A stretch of 64,000 nucleotides of DNA from the NCBI GenBank assembly GCA_964020155.1, contig OZ026547.1:5116509-5180508 (forward strand), written 5' to 3'. How positions within the stretch are numbered: position 1 is the first letter of the stretch; each line of letters starts with the position of its first letter. Under the pieces are notes generated by a model that was not told where the DNA came from, ran no database searches, and saw nothing but the letters and a program-made list of their open reading frames with translations. The stretch is from Chondrilla cf. caribensis. Its lineage: Eukaryota; Porifera; Demospongiae; Chondrillida; Chondrillidae. The position numbers and the translations under genes were made by a program. Below, in pieces: positions 10,665 to 22,110 of the stretch.

Positions 10665-10697
10665 TATAAAACTGCTTGTTCTGTTGTGGTCACCACA
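10665..10697 (+). promoter_or_regulatory. Core promoter of gene 2: TATA box and TGTGGT dyad
   Basis: TATAAAA at 10665-10671, and TGTGGTCACCACA at 10685-10697, a dyad with one central base. The spacing puts the dyad at or just before the expected start site. TGTGGT/ACCACA is the known RUNX core; occupancy here is not shown. Confidence 0.7.
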
Positions 10698-10739
10698 AAC
10701 AAGCACTAAAGGTGTACAGTATTGACTGGAGCTACAGGT

Positions 10740-10938
10740 ATGGCTCAGAGCATTCAGATCTTTATACAAGTAGCTCTTCTATCTTGCTTGGTGACTACCA
10801 GTATGGGGGGTATCGCTGATTGGGAAAAGGCATTTTCACAACTTGTAAACAAAGTGAATGTGCAACAAGAAGAAATCAAGTCACTGCACCACTTGGTAGA
10901 ACAGTTGGAGAAGAGACTAGAACCACTTGAAGAGAAAG
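10740..10938 (+). CDS. Gene 2 exon 1: signal peptide and coiled coil
   Basis: Residues 1-66 of a 294-residue product. The signal peptide is residues 1-24 (Ala-Gln-Ser-Ile-Gln-Ile-Phe start, ending Met-Gly-Gly). The coil has the same 4-3 spacing as gene 1, with Trp28 at the first core position and Val replacing Glu at residue 36. The start is the ATG in CAGGTATGGCT, where the other copies read CAGTTATGGCT or close variants. The donor is AAAG|GTGATT: position +5 has changed from G to T, so it is the weakest donor in the family. The intron (10939-16833, 5.9 kb) is about three times the family norm because several DNA transposons sit in it. Reduced or alternative splicing is a reasonable expectation. 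Confidence 0.78.
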
Positions 10939-11973
10939 GTGATTTCCATTGATGAGGTTCAATTATGTATGTACTTGCAGTGCCTACTCTTCATGCCTAG
11001 TACTCAGGACTATCCTCCTGTTGACTATAGAGTAATTGGGCTTATGTCAATGCATTTTGTCATTTTAAGTTGGTGAGTGGCAAGAAAGTACATCAGCAAA
11101 CAGGTTTCTCTTCATTGCATTATGTCACGGTATGGCATTGAGTGGCAAGACTGTATACATACTGTGTGAAAAAATGGGTGTACAGACACAAATTACCTGA
11201 CATGATCTCCTGTGGCAGCCGACGATGCAGTCATTGTTCCTTGTGTGGTATATGAACCTTCACTAGATTCTAAATTCGTTAAAACTTTGTGTTTGATGTG
11301 TATTCCAGTTTGTACTTCTCAACAACTACGTAATATTATAGTAGTATGTGTGCACTATGGGCAGATACCTCAGTATTTATATACATACCAATAATGTGAA
11401 ATACACTGACACTTATTTACAAGTTTGTGATGAATGGACATAGTATGAATCCCATTCAAATGTCCCCAGCATTAAATCAACAAATCCTACCCCATCACGG
11501 CAACACTCAAAAATTGAAAATTGCAATCTATATGGGTTGAGGATAAATCTCTGATATTTGGGATGAATACTTTGTTGACAAAAGAAATTGAACCAGAGTG
11601 CAATTTGTGGTCTGTGTGCCAAGGAGAAGTAACTAATACATTTCAAAGCTATGTTTGTGTCAATAATCCTGAAGATGAAAGGTGAAGACCAATTTGCTTG
11701 ATAGATTATTTAATTTTGCATTCAGAGAAGGTCAAAATATTCTAATTTCACAATATTAGCCTATGCAATGAAGTACATGTGCTGAAACACTCAGTAGATA
11801 GATTTTCAGCTTAACAAAGACTCAAATTTATAGGATGGTACTCATGTGGTCTCATTCTAAGTATGTAAATATAATTTTATACATGCATCAAAATCAGGCC
11901 TGCGACTCAGTATGTACATACATACGAAAATAAGGCGCAATCTCCTAAAATGTACATAAGAGGATGACACCAC

Positions 11974-12613
11974 CATAGGCGGAGGAATGGTTTGCCAAGT
12001 GGGGGGGCCTAAAGGCCATGGTACGCAACTCGTGATTAATGTCACAATGGTGTTTGTACATACAATACTCTACACAAATAATACATATTCACCATTAAAA
12101 ATATAATTTTAGCAAAACTCAATAGCATGTTACATAACATGCAATGAACAACAGCTGTGAGAGAGAGAGCTGCCAGAGCTGATTTCTGCAACAGAAGCTC
12201 TCTTCTTATTCAGAGGTCCTGAAATGCTAAGATAACTAAGAAGGGACGATTACTTAGCCAAAATAGCCGAGATATGTAATAACAAACCGAGACAAACACA
12301 CAAGAGGTGTCTTTTCTGCAGCCGAGTGTTGGTTGCGCAATTGAAAAATGGCTACCTTTACTGTGGAATGTTCCTGCTTGAATAATTCAGACTCGTTACT
12401 ATGTTCATAGCGTTTTTAGAAGGTAAAAAAATGAAATACTAATGTTTTATCTCTGTAATTTACCATTTTCCACACTTATTTCACCAATTGTGTTGAATAT
12501 GCAGCTTTTCAGTGATGGACCAAACTGGATTTATTTGGGGGGGCCAAAGACATTCTTGGCCCCCCCTTTGTGATGAGTGAGGGGGCCAGGGCCCCCCTGT
12601 TCCGCCGCCTATG
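11974..12613. mobile_element. 640-bp inverted-repeat element with 6-bp target duplication
   Basis: It begins CATAGGCGGAGGAA and ends with the near-inverse TTCCGCCGCCTATG. CACCAC is duplicated at 11968-11973 and 12614-12619. The uninterrupted target is seen in the introns of gene 1 (near 3175) and gene 3 (near 28210). Subterminal G/C-homopolymer tracts (GGGGGGGCC and its inverse) lie near both ends. No coding frame. Confidence 0.8.
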
Positions 12614-12800
12614 CACCACTAAGACAGTTTGGAGGAAAAATATTATAAAAATATGAAACATTAATCACTTCTTTTGGAACAAATGTGAATTCAAAAAGGT
12701 GGGAGTTTATTAACTCTTTCCAGTCGCATTGCAATTTTTTGCAGTACTGCTCTCGGTCAACAAGCCACTTTTCAGGCGTAAACTTTGGTGGTTGCCTTAA

Positions 12801-14571
12801 AGGGCCTATGACACGGAAAATTTTTATTCCATTATCTGATGAAGAATATCGAATAAATAACAGCGGCGACAGTTTAAGTGCTTCGAATCGTTCGCAAACG
12901 GTCGATTTTGCTCACTTCCGGTTTCGTCCTTCGCGAAAACGGACATTTTTATTGGTGATGCGGTATGACGTCACAAGGGGAACGGTTAGTACGGTGAACA
13001 ATACAAATTCAATAGTATTTTCAGCCCCCTTTGCGAACGTTGGTCGATCTAATGTCACTTAGCCTGCTATAGGCGCTGTACCTATACTCTACATTGTCAT
13101 AGATGTTTGCCAGAGGAACTGAGTGAGGTTTCAATCTCTGAGAGGTTCTTCAAGGAGAGGCTGTAATCAATTCAAGTAGCTAGCTAGCTGAAAATTCAGC
13201 AAACTTGACATAATGTATTGTTAACTAACTTTATGCAGCTTCCACTTTTGAAGACCCTCTTCTGGGTCCCCTTAGTGCATCACATTGTATTGGATTGCCA
13301 TGAAAGACATTATTGTAGCTACTCTTCCTCAACCAATACTATCGACTGTGAGACAAGTTCTATGGATTAGTCACATGCAGCTATCCATTATTAAACTTAA
13401 CAAGTTATAGGTCTTTCTCTCTTTGAAAAAAAAGAAACCAATATGTCACCAGGCAGAAAAGTATAGCTACATACTAGGTACTATGGTGTAATGATTGCAG
13501 CTATAAGATAATTCGATCGAATGTCACTGAGTAAATGATAGCAATTGTTTATTGCCCCTTAGAGATTGATAACTAGACAGTACTTCATTTAAGATGGGAC
13601 TTAAGTTTGTTAACACCACTGGAATACTGCTGATGCATATGGTATGTACTGAAGACTAAACTGATACAGTGGAACCTCTCTATTACAAACCTCTGAATAG
13701 CAGAAACCTCTATAATAGGGACACCATTCTGAGTCCCAGTGTAGTACTGAGGTGTACTAAATGACCTCTGAATTGAAGAAACCTCTGTAATAAGGACTAA
13801 AATCAAGGTCCCAAAGTGTCCGTAATAGAGAGGTTCCACTGTATAACTCTTACAGTGACAAGTTGAATGTCTGCCACATTCCTTACATTGAACTGTACAG
13901 AATGGAGCCCCATAACCTGTGCAGACAATCTAAGGGTACCTCCTTACAGCACAATGTGTAGCTGGTTGTAGACACATCTGAATACTTGTCACAAGTGTAC
14001 TACTAGGTGTTTGCGTATCTGAAAGTATGGTGAAATATAAAATGCACACACGAATGTCTAATATCCACGAGTATGATACATTATTTTATTCAAAACATTA
14101 AAATCATCTATTGAGTATTCAAACTGGTCTTTGTTGTCTTTATTCGAGCTTCTATCAGTAGCCGATTCGTCTAATACTGTAAACGGTTCGAAGTGGTACG
14201 GTGACTTTTCCGTAACTTTTAAAGCCCCCTAGATACCTTCCTCGTAGTCATTATCCGTTAATATAGCTTCGCTGTGCTCTCAATCATTCAAGAATTGCTC
14301 TGCACTTAAGAAATTGCTTCGAGAGAACCTCGATCTTCTGTACACATCGTATACAAACAGTAATTTCCGTTCCCCTTGTGACGTCACAAGAGATTCGCGA
14401 GAAAAACGGAAACACCCACGCAAATAATCGAAAAATGGCTGATTTTGCGTCAGAAATCCTCGGAATACTCCACCTTAGAGTCGATATCTGATCGAAAAAA
14501 TATAACGTGGGTTATTTTTTCGTTATGAACTAACATTTAAGCGAAAAAAAATTTTCCGTGTCATAGGCCCT
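12801..14571. mobile_element. 1.77-kb TTAA-flanked element with near-perfect 28-bp terminal repeats
   Basis: It starts AGGGCCTATGACACGGAAAA and ends in its exact inverse, with TTAA on both sides (12797-12800 and 14572-14575). The repeats extend as imperfect subterminal arms, including TGACGTCACAAG at about 12966 and its inverse at about 14380. The gene 4 intron near 39240 shows an approximate empty site. TTAA targeting is typical of piggyBac-superfamily transposases; none is encoded here, so the element is non-autonomous. It contains a nested MITE. Confidence 0.85.
13667..13841. mobile_element. 175-bp nested MITE, pogo/Tc1-like
   Basis: It begins CAGTGGAACCTCTCTATTA and ends in the inverse TAATAGAGAGGTTCCACTG, flanked by TA at 13665-13666 and 13842-13843. 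The ends are of the CAGT-GAACCTC type seen in pogo/Tigger-like elements. It sits inside the TTAA element and is therefore younger than it. Confidence 0.88.
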
Positions 14572-14741
14572 TTAAACCTTCATAAAGACACTCATTGACT
14601 GGTACTTGGTTTCAAAAATGAAAGTGATTCCTATTTCTATCAGTTGGTTTCAAAGTTATACCTCGACATATTTGAAAAGGCTTTAAAATGATGGCATTTG
14701 TCAGACGATATATATATATATATATATATACGCGGACCACG

Positions 14742-15452
14742 TATTACATTCCTTAGAGGTACCAAGGTGCGAAATAGAGAGGAATGTTCTAGCCCAAGTA
14801 ACGATTAGTTCACACCTGCCAATTAACAAGAAACACGTATAAAGTTTCTACTGTTCACCGTACACCCCATACATGCTAGAAGGACCATAGATACTCTAAT
14901 CATAGTCTATGATCTAACTCAGGTCAAAGTGCCTATGGGAGGGCAGGGGAAAGCAAGGAAAGAATAGATCTAGTGTTGTTTTGTAGATTATGAAATAATT
15001 CTTCCTCAGAATATTTTAGGTACTCTCAATTTGTATCGTTTATCATGAACAATGATGTCTCCAACCACTCTGGTAACCCAAAGCAGACAACTACGATCGC
15101 AAAAGTATTTCACCTATTCGTTTTTCAGAACTAAAGTGATTGCTATCCTAGCTTGATCGGCGACTTGCCGTGATCAGTCAGGAGACATAAATACTAGTTG
15201 CAAAATACCTTTTATCATGTTCATCTGACTTTCAGATGGGTTAATATTCCCATGTACCAACAACGAGTACATAATATCATTCTCCATAACACAGCAATTA
15301 ACTGAACTGAATCAATGAATATCATTGCCGAGATTCTTGACGGTATCATTTCGTTGGTTTATGGTCATGCACTCAGGTGTGAACTGATCGCTACTTAGGC
15401 TAAACTGTCTCTTCCCTTTTCCGCTCCTTGGCGCCTCTTAGGGAAGGTCTAC
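14742..15452. mobile_element. MITE with long (about 70 bp) terminal inverted repeats
   Basis: The left arm, from about 14746 to 14820, contains CCAAGGTGCG and ends AGTTCACACCTG. The right arm, about 15378-15448, is its imperfect inverse, starting CAGGTGTGAACT and ending CCTCTTAGGGAAGGT. Mismatches are scattered, so the insert is old. Exact ends and target duplication could not be fixed, so the boundaries are approximate. Confidence 0.65.
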
Positions 15453-16012
15453 CTAGATAGATCATGTACTCCTACATATAACTTAGCATATTGCAATTTT
15501 TCTTCACTCAAAGTCAATTTTCTATAATTCGTATTTACTTCAAACTTTAGAAAAGCCTTTATAAAAGTCGTAAAAACTGACCATGATATTTTCAATACAA
15601 AATGAACATTCATAATGTGCACAGCTGGGAGTTACGTGAGCCACTCAAGTGAATTGCGACCGGAAAAAATGTTAATTTGCATGTGTCCACCTCTGACATT
15701 ATGTGATGTACATAGTCAAGTCAAATCTGATGAGGGTACAGTGCTGGCCATTTGCAATATCTGATAACTGGTCTGTGCATAGAGCAGAATATTGCAAATT
15801 TACATACCTGCTCTTCAGGTTTGCATGGTTAATATAATACATTCAACATTAAAATTCCAAACAAATTATACATTACTTTGGAGACATTCAGCTTTAGAGT
15901 TGTTTCTGATATTCAGAATTGCACATCCACCATTTATCAATAGGCATTCCATTACAAAAAGAATAAGACTTTGAGGGCTAGTGAGTAGTGTGGTAATAAA
16001 TGCTATCATTAA

Positions 16013-16478
16013 CCAATTATGCCGATTGGTGTCAGTACCCTAAACGGCCAATGATGCCAATTGGCGTCAAAAATAGGGAGCAAAAAATCCCATATATCTC
16101 GGACAAGGAAGCTTCTATCGACTCAAAACCATCGTTGACTATAGCTCTATTATCGAACTACTACCTAGTAATTGAATGCATGTCTCGAGAAAACGAAGAA
16201 AGGAATTCAATCAAAAGCGAGGGAGCTATTCTCCAACAAAGCGCACCAAACTCCCAGCTGCAAATTTCGGCACTGGCTCTTGTTCGTGGACGGACGCTTC
16301 TCTGCCGTAAAGCCACTCGCAAATTTGTCTCTTCATTCGGGTATGTCATCGATTTCATTTAGGCTAAAATGTGAAGTTTCTTCTTTCTAAGAAGCGGCGA
16401 GACAAATCACACATTCTCGACGAATTCAATTCGGCCATGATGGTCACGCGCTACGATGACATCAGGGCGCATAATCGG
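16013..16478. mobile_element. TTAA-flanked MITE, 466 bp, family member 1
   Basis: The ends are CCAATTATGCC and, inverted, CCGATTATGCGCC, with TTAA at 16009-16012 and 16479-16482. The gene 1 intron near 3675 reads GCTATCATTAATTG without the insert. A second member in opposite orientation is at 38860-39153; the two share an internal segment including GAAGTTTCTTCTTTCTAAGA. The overlapping open frames (about 16000-16390) are not conserved in the second member. Confidence 0.82.
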
Positions 16479-16833
16479 TTAATTGTGTAGCATTAATAAC
16501 ATTCATATTCTCAATCGCTTTGTAATGATAACTCCATAATGATACCCTCATTCCACTATGTTCATGTATCAAATAGTGATGTACATAGAGCTATCATTGA
16601 TACATGAATGTAGCTCCCTAATAAGTCATACTCCTCCTATAGCTTTGTATAATCTAGTTCTAACAATGTCCCCATTAGTACAATATTTAATACATAGTTC
16701 CATAACAAAATGAAATCACATTATATACATAATTACTATGATGTTTCACTGATGACTCAGAGATACAAATTTGTATTCTATATTAAAACCAGTGTGTGCA
16801 AATTTGAATTATAGATTCATTGTTTACAAACAG

Positions 16834-17519
16834 ATAAATTCCTGGAGAGAGAGAGACGACAAAATGGTTGCATTTGTCCACCTGGACCAGAAGGGGAGAG
16901 AGGAACACCGGGCCTGAATGGGATGAATGGAACAAAGGGTGAAAAGGGAGACCCTGGGCCACATGGGGAGAGGGGTGAAAAAGGAGAGATAGGACTGCCA
17001 GGATCTACAGGACCCCAAGGACTTAATGGAACAAAAGGTGAACGTGGAGAAACAGGACAACCAGGGAATGTTGGACAGAGAGGTGAACCAGGACCGAAAG
17101 GAGATACAGGAGTGCCAGGAGTTAATGGAACAAAAGGTGAACAAGGAGAAACAGGACAACCAGGGAATGGTGGACAGAAAGGTGAAGCAGGAATGAAAGG
17201 AGCATCAGGAGTGCCAGGAATTAATGGAACAAAAGGTGAACGAGGGGAAACAGGACAACCAGGGAATGTTGGAGAGAAAGGTGTCCCAGGACCGAAAGGA
17301 GATCAAGGACCAAGAGGAAACAAAGGAAAGCGAGGGGAAAGGGGAGATGTAGGAATACCAGGACCACAAGGACTTAATGGAACAAAGGGAGAAACAGGTG
17401 AACTAAGAGTGCCAGGACTTAATGGAACAAACTGCAAAAGTGGAGAAACAGGAGGATCAGAAAGTGGTGGATGCATAATATGCATATCTCTTTCAAACAA
17501 CTCAACTCAAACAGGATAG
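16834..17519 (+). CDS. Gene 2 exon 2: collagen helix with RGD and a Cys-bearing tail
   Basis: Acceptor AACAG|AT; the join gives Asp67-Lys-Phe-Leu-Glu-Arg-Glu, then Cys-Ile-Cys, then Pro-Pro-Gly opening the helix. Six Asn-Gly-Thr sequons lie in or at the end of the helix, mostly 33 residues apart. An Arg-Gly-Asp occurs at 17340-17348 within a Gly-Glu-Arg-Gly-Asp-Val context, a classical integrin-binding tripeptide. One Gly is replaced by Arg (AGA at 17406-17408), interrupting the helix near its C-terminal end. After the helix a tail of about 30 residues carries three Cys residues and an Asn-Asn-Ser sequon, then TAG. This tail is the ancestral form that genes 1 and 3 have lost. Confidence 0.85.
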
Positions 17520-17578
17520 AAAATGTAATGACCATCAGCAAAATTACAAACAAATCTCCTATTAAAGAAATAAATATG

Positions 17579-17584
17579 GAACTA
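17579..17584 (+). terminator. Poly(A) signal candidate of gene 2
   Basis: AATAAA about 60 bp after the stop, preceded by ATTAAA at 17571-17576. The sequence after it is AT-rich with no further coding potential. Confidence 0.55.
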
Positions 17585-17639
17585 GCAACTTTGTAATTCT
17601 CTACCACAAAACCAATCCTATATATTATAGATAATGGTC

Positions 17640-20480
17640 AAAGAGTTTAAGTAGGTATAAGTAATGGGATATAACATTCTAAGTAATGTGATATTATAAT
17701 AGCATTCTGGTGAATTATATGCTGCAAATGTTTGACACTGCAAATTTAAGTTAATCTGATGAACTGTTACACAGTAAATGAATTTGCAATTCATATTATT
17801 CAACAATAATTGGAGTATAAAAAATAACACATTTCATCGAAATACAAAATAACCATAACACATACCTATAAACAGGTAGATATACAAGTAGTACAATTTA
17901 CCAAATCATTTAATATTATATTCAATGATGTAAGTTCATTGGTATGCCGACTTATTGTATACAACATTATCACCTAGAGCTGCCATAATAGTGTCAATGA
18001 CATGTACTACTGAATATTAACATCCTATTCTCTTACACTGTTCAAAGGATCTAGTTGAATCACCATGCAAGTATGGTCAATCAATGAGCAAATATACAAA
18101 ACACATGAATCTTCTTTTATCTATAATACCCTACTATATACTTATACTTCTTTAGAAGCTGATAATTCATGCCATTGTAGAGCTCTTGTTTGACACAAGG
18201 TTGTTTTATTTTCAATTTCAATGATACATCTGTAACAGAGTGCCTCTTTAGCCACTCACTATTAGAAACATCGAGCAAAGGGTACAGAACTGAAGAGGAT
18301 AAACAACGTAGTCATTTGTTTTACACAAAATTGCATGAAAGTGAGTGGGCATGCAGTTAGAATTCACATGTTGCACAATTCATAATTACTAGGTGAATTT
18401 CCCGCCCTACGGGCATATTTTCCGTAATCGTGTGAAGAAAATGGTGCCTTTCATGTATGGCCGATACTATGGTTTCGTTCAAATTCTACAAGAAAGACCT
18501 AAAACGAAACGCCACCCCCTTAGGACACTCCACGGGTGCCGCTGAGGAGGATTGGAGAGTTTGACGTTGATCGTGTGCGAATGGACGGAGGAGTTTGCGA
18601 ACAAACAAACAGAGAATCCTTGCATTATGTAGGATGCAAGCCTGTGGTACTTATAGGTCTTGCTAATAACTTAGCATGTACTCATACGGAAACATAAAGA
18701 TGAATTAGCACACACAACCACAAATGCGGTTCCATATATTCCATTATGTACGCATGCGTGTGCTCGAGCACGTGCGCGTGTGTCTGTGTGCGTCTGTGTG
18801 TGTATTTGCATGCTTGAATTCAGTTAACACATGTGGTAAACAGGAAGTTATAAAATACAATTCAGTTCATAGGATCTGTGAAAAGGATCAAGTTCGTGCA
18901 CTTATGCAACATTGTAGTCCAATATTATGTTAAGATGACAATTCCCTGTTTTTCTCTGGGTCATAGTACTAATTATAAGGCATAACAATGGAAAGGAGAC
19001 AAGATTAGTTGGTAAATTGTATGAAACAATACCAGTAACACAAAAAGATGGGAAGAGTACTGTCAGTTAAGAGGGTATATAGACCAAGTGCATGTAAACT
19101 TTCATAAAGCAACCAAAATACAACTGTAATGATATAATAATAATAATACTCTTGGTGATCATGTGTACATAAGGCTATGTTTGATGCACACAAGCTAATC
19201 TTTCAATAATGTATTGACGACCCCAATTAATGCCCCATGGAGTTGCTATATGTAATACAACTGTTCCTAATATGTTCACCTGGTCCAATATACGATGAAC
19301 ATTCATTGACTGGAACAAAGATATCATCACATATAGAATATATCCATGCAAAGGTGTGAATTATTGGAGACCTCTGATCTGTGAAGCTGATCAAAGCTTT
19401 AAAATTTACTGACATGTTCACCTGGTCCATTTTTCAGCATTAACAAGGCAATCATCACATATAAAATATACCTCGAACGGTATCAATGTATGTCTGACTA
19501 CAGAAGTGTCCACATCTTTGCTCATATATACCGCATGGTGATAATAAAATAAATGTAACAAATAGTATCAGCTAAATCCTGGACATATTATGTACTTTAT
19601 ACAATGTTTAGCCTAAGGCTATGACATTATCATTGCTGTATAAACAGTGGTATATGTAGGTGCAATGAATATAATGCGACTGTAAAATATAGCTGTATAC
19701 ATCAATTTCTTCCAGTTGTCTTCTGATCAGCAACAGACACTCTGCATTGAAGATTAGATAGACATAAGAGTGAAATTAGATTTCAGAGATGAAGTAACCA
19801 TCTCTGTAAAGAGTCAGACGAGGCAGAGTCCTCCACCAGGTATTATTGTTCACAAAATTTGGGAGTAATGACTGTGGAGACTTATCTCTTGAGGTAAACA
19901 GAAAACTGCACAGTCACCCTCCCTGCATAGTCCACCATTGGCTACTTTTAGTAGGTGAGCGTAGTTATCGCACATATGCCATGTTGCCAAAAATTCTGCC
20001 CATTATTATAGTAAGTTACGATAGAGCAAACATTTCACTACTATCATGGGTATATACAGTAGCACTAGGCCAATCTCATAGACACAATCAAATATTATGG
20101 AGAGGTAGGTAGGTGGAATACCAAATGGACTCATCACATCATGCACTTTGGTGTAGGAAAGCACCACAGAAGGACATCCTAACCATACTGTACCATTTTT
20201 CACAAGCACTCTAGTACATGCTCCAAAGCAAATGAGCCTCATAACCAGTGAACGATACAGACAGCATATAAGTAAGCAGTATTGGTCTCAAACGAGCACA
20301 AAGATTTGAATGAAGTACTCAAACAAATAATGGGGAAATCACAAATTAGGTGCAACATTTAGCGGCGGTATAGACAGCACCACAGTAAAAAAGAAGAGAG
20401 GCTTCCACTCATAATCAGCTATATTTCAGTCAACTCAATTTTTTGTAAATATAAGGAAATTCGGTCCAAATTCGGTAGAT
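17640..20480. other. 3' flank and spacer after gene 2
   Basis: Duplicated spacer matching the flanks of genes 1 and 4. It includes a second copy of the conserved intergenic block (about 19733-19990, minus strand). Apart from the retroposon-like insert at 18386-18640 and a short TG-rich stretch near 18770-18805, no gene or RNA is supported. Confidence 0.55.
18386..18640 (+). mobile_element. Short retroposon-like insertion
   Basis: A GC-richer insert starting ACTAGGTGAATTTCCCGCCC and ending in AAACAAACAGAGAATCC and GCATTATGTAGGAT. The homologous gene 1 flank near 5835 lacks it. The AAACAAACAG plus short ATTATGTAG tail resembles the 3' ends of RTE-type LINEs and their SINE partners. There is no reading frame. 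The class is tentative. Confidence 0.45.
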
Positions 20481-22040
20481 TAGACAATTATCAAACAGAT
20501 CTGTACAAATAAAAGAAATGTTTAGCTATAATTTACTCCTTACGCAATATCATCAAAATCATAAATATACGCTTACCCAGTCATTGGTTCTTGACAGTAA
20601 TATTAACAAATTCTTTGTTACCTCTTACACTCAAAAACTCAACGTTTCAAGAACCAACTGACGCTGAAGAAATATCGAACGGACCTCAACACGTGGTGGG
20701 GGTGGAGTCGAAAAGGGTCAACCAATGAAAATGCAGGATGGTTCCATAGTCGTAGGACCACTATCAGTCATTGTAAAATTATTGGGCGAGAGAAGTTGGG
20801 CCGTTCGTCTATTATTGTGTATCCCCAAATAAAGATGATACATGAAAATATTGTTGCAAAATATCTCTCTGGCGTACTAATTCGCTACTTTCCTCATGAT
20901 GGTGGGATCGAGAGAAGGTGTTTCTTAATTCCATACGGAGATGTAAACCTGTGCGTTTGTCCTGTGATAGCTTAACACGCGCATGAATAAAGTCGTTTTT
21001 TCCCTCGACGATCCGTGAGTTATGGCACGATCACACACATTCATCTCACTGATCAGCCATTTTCCTCCTGATTAGACTAAGACACGAGATTCATTGGTTC
21101 CCGTGGACCACTAACCTGACTCTGGCTACATCAGGAAAGTGTGCGCTCTAGATCATCTCTTTCGTCCGTGTACGTCATAAAACTGGTGAGTTTCCCCCAA
21201 CAACCGAAGTACCATAGGTCGTTTTCTTCATGTCGGTAGCTAAATAACTTTTCAACACACCTGTACCTTAGCGAGTTGGCTGATACGGGGTTATTTGGAA
21301 CAACGGAGGTCAAATCAGCTCATACAGAGCTACAGTTACTGTATCAGATTGGATTTTGTGTCAATAATATTATCTCTCCACATATGTAGGGGATCAAACA
21401 GTGGTAAACACTAAATCATTGACTGAACATGATCACTGAATGTCTGTTTAAATACACAATGTTAACCCTTGTTACTCTATGTGACATGTTCCAACCACGA
21501 CACATGAATGAACAATTCTCTCGAGCTCATTTGGGGTGAAATGTAAACGTAATCTTCACTATGTCCACATACAAAAGTCACAAAGTATACAATCCATTTC
21601 TTCAATAGAGATTCATATTTTCCAGTAGCCCACAGATGTTTTGTAGATTTCAAATCAAGGTTTCTAAATTGTATAAAGGATACAAGTACTACCATTTCCT
21701 CTATCAAATTTTCCTGTTGTGAGAGTAATCTCGTATAGTTTGCATATAACTATTTTGTGTGGTTCATAACAAATTGTGTACAAATTATACAACTTATAGA
21801 TACATAGATTGGACAGGGAGTGTAAAATTTTAGGTGTGTATTAGAACAACATTAACTGACTGTGCGAATTCACTTGACACTTGCTGATATTGCTTGTTCA
21901 TTTCTTTTCATTTTCATTCTATTTAGGAGATATCTGATTCACCTTTTGCCAAGTAGACTAGCTCATCAGCACCATCAATGATTTATTGACACTCGTGGAG
22001 AAGATGATAACTCGAAGTAAAAAGTGTGTATGTTGTATGC
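20480..22040. other. Spacer block with CCAAT and E-box-like motifs, three copies in the window
   Basis: Similar sequence recurs at about 34190-34800 and 42400-43320. Shared features are TCATTGGTTCTTGACAG, GTCAACCAATGAAAATG, CACGTG near 20690 and, in two copies, AAACTG|GTGAGT resembling a splice donor (about 21185 and 43172). It could be a relic promoter and first exon of an old neighbour gene. No open frame is conserved among the copies. Confidence 0.4.
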
Positions 22041-22045
22041 GTGTG

Positions 22046-22047
22046 TA

Positions 22048-22108
<61 letters not shown>
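22046..22108. repeat. (TG)n microsatellite
   Basis: About 30 TG units in spacer DNA. Translations on either strand are repeat artefacts. Confidence 0.93.

Positions 22109-22109
<1 letters not shown>

Positions 22110-22110
<1 letters not shown>

Noticed and set aside
12685..13062. 125-residue frame at the left end of the TTAA element
   Set aside because: It crosses the transposon boundary at 12801, mixing intron and element sequence, so it cannot be an ancestral gene.
16000..16390. Overlapping frames on both strands in the 16013-16478 MITE
   Set aside because: They cross the TTAA boundary or are absent from the second family member at 38860-39153.
21131..21313. 60-residue minus-strand frame in the CCAAT/E-box block
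   Set aside because: The homologous stretch at about 43130-43300 contains frame-changing indels, so coding constraint is not supported.
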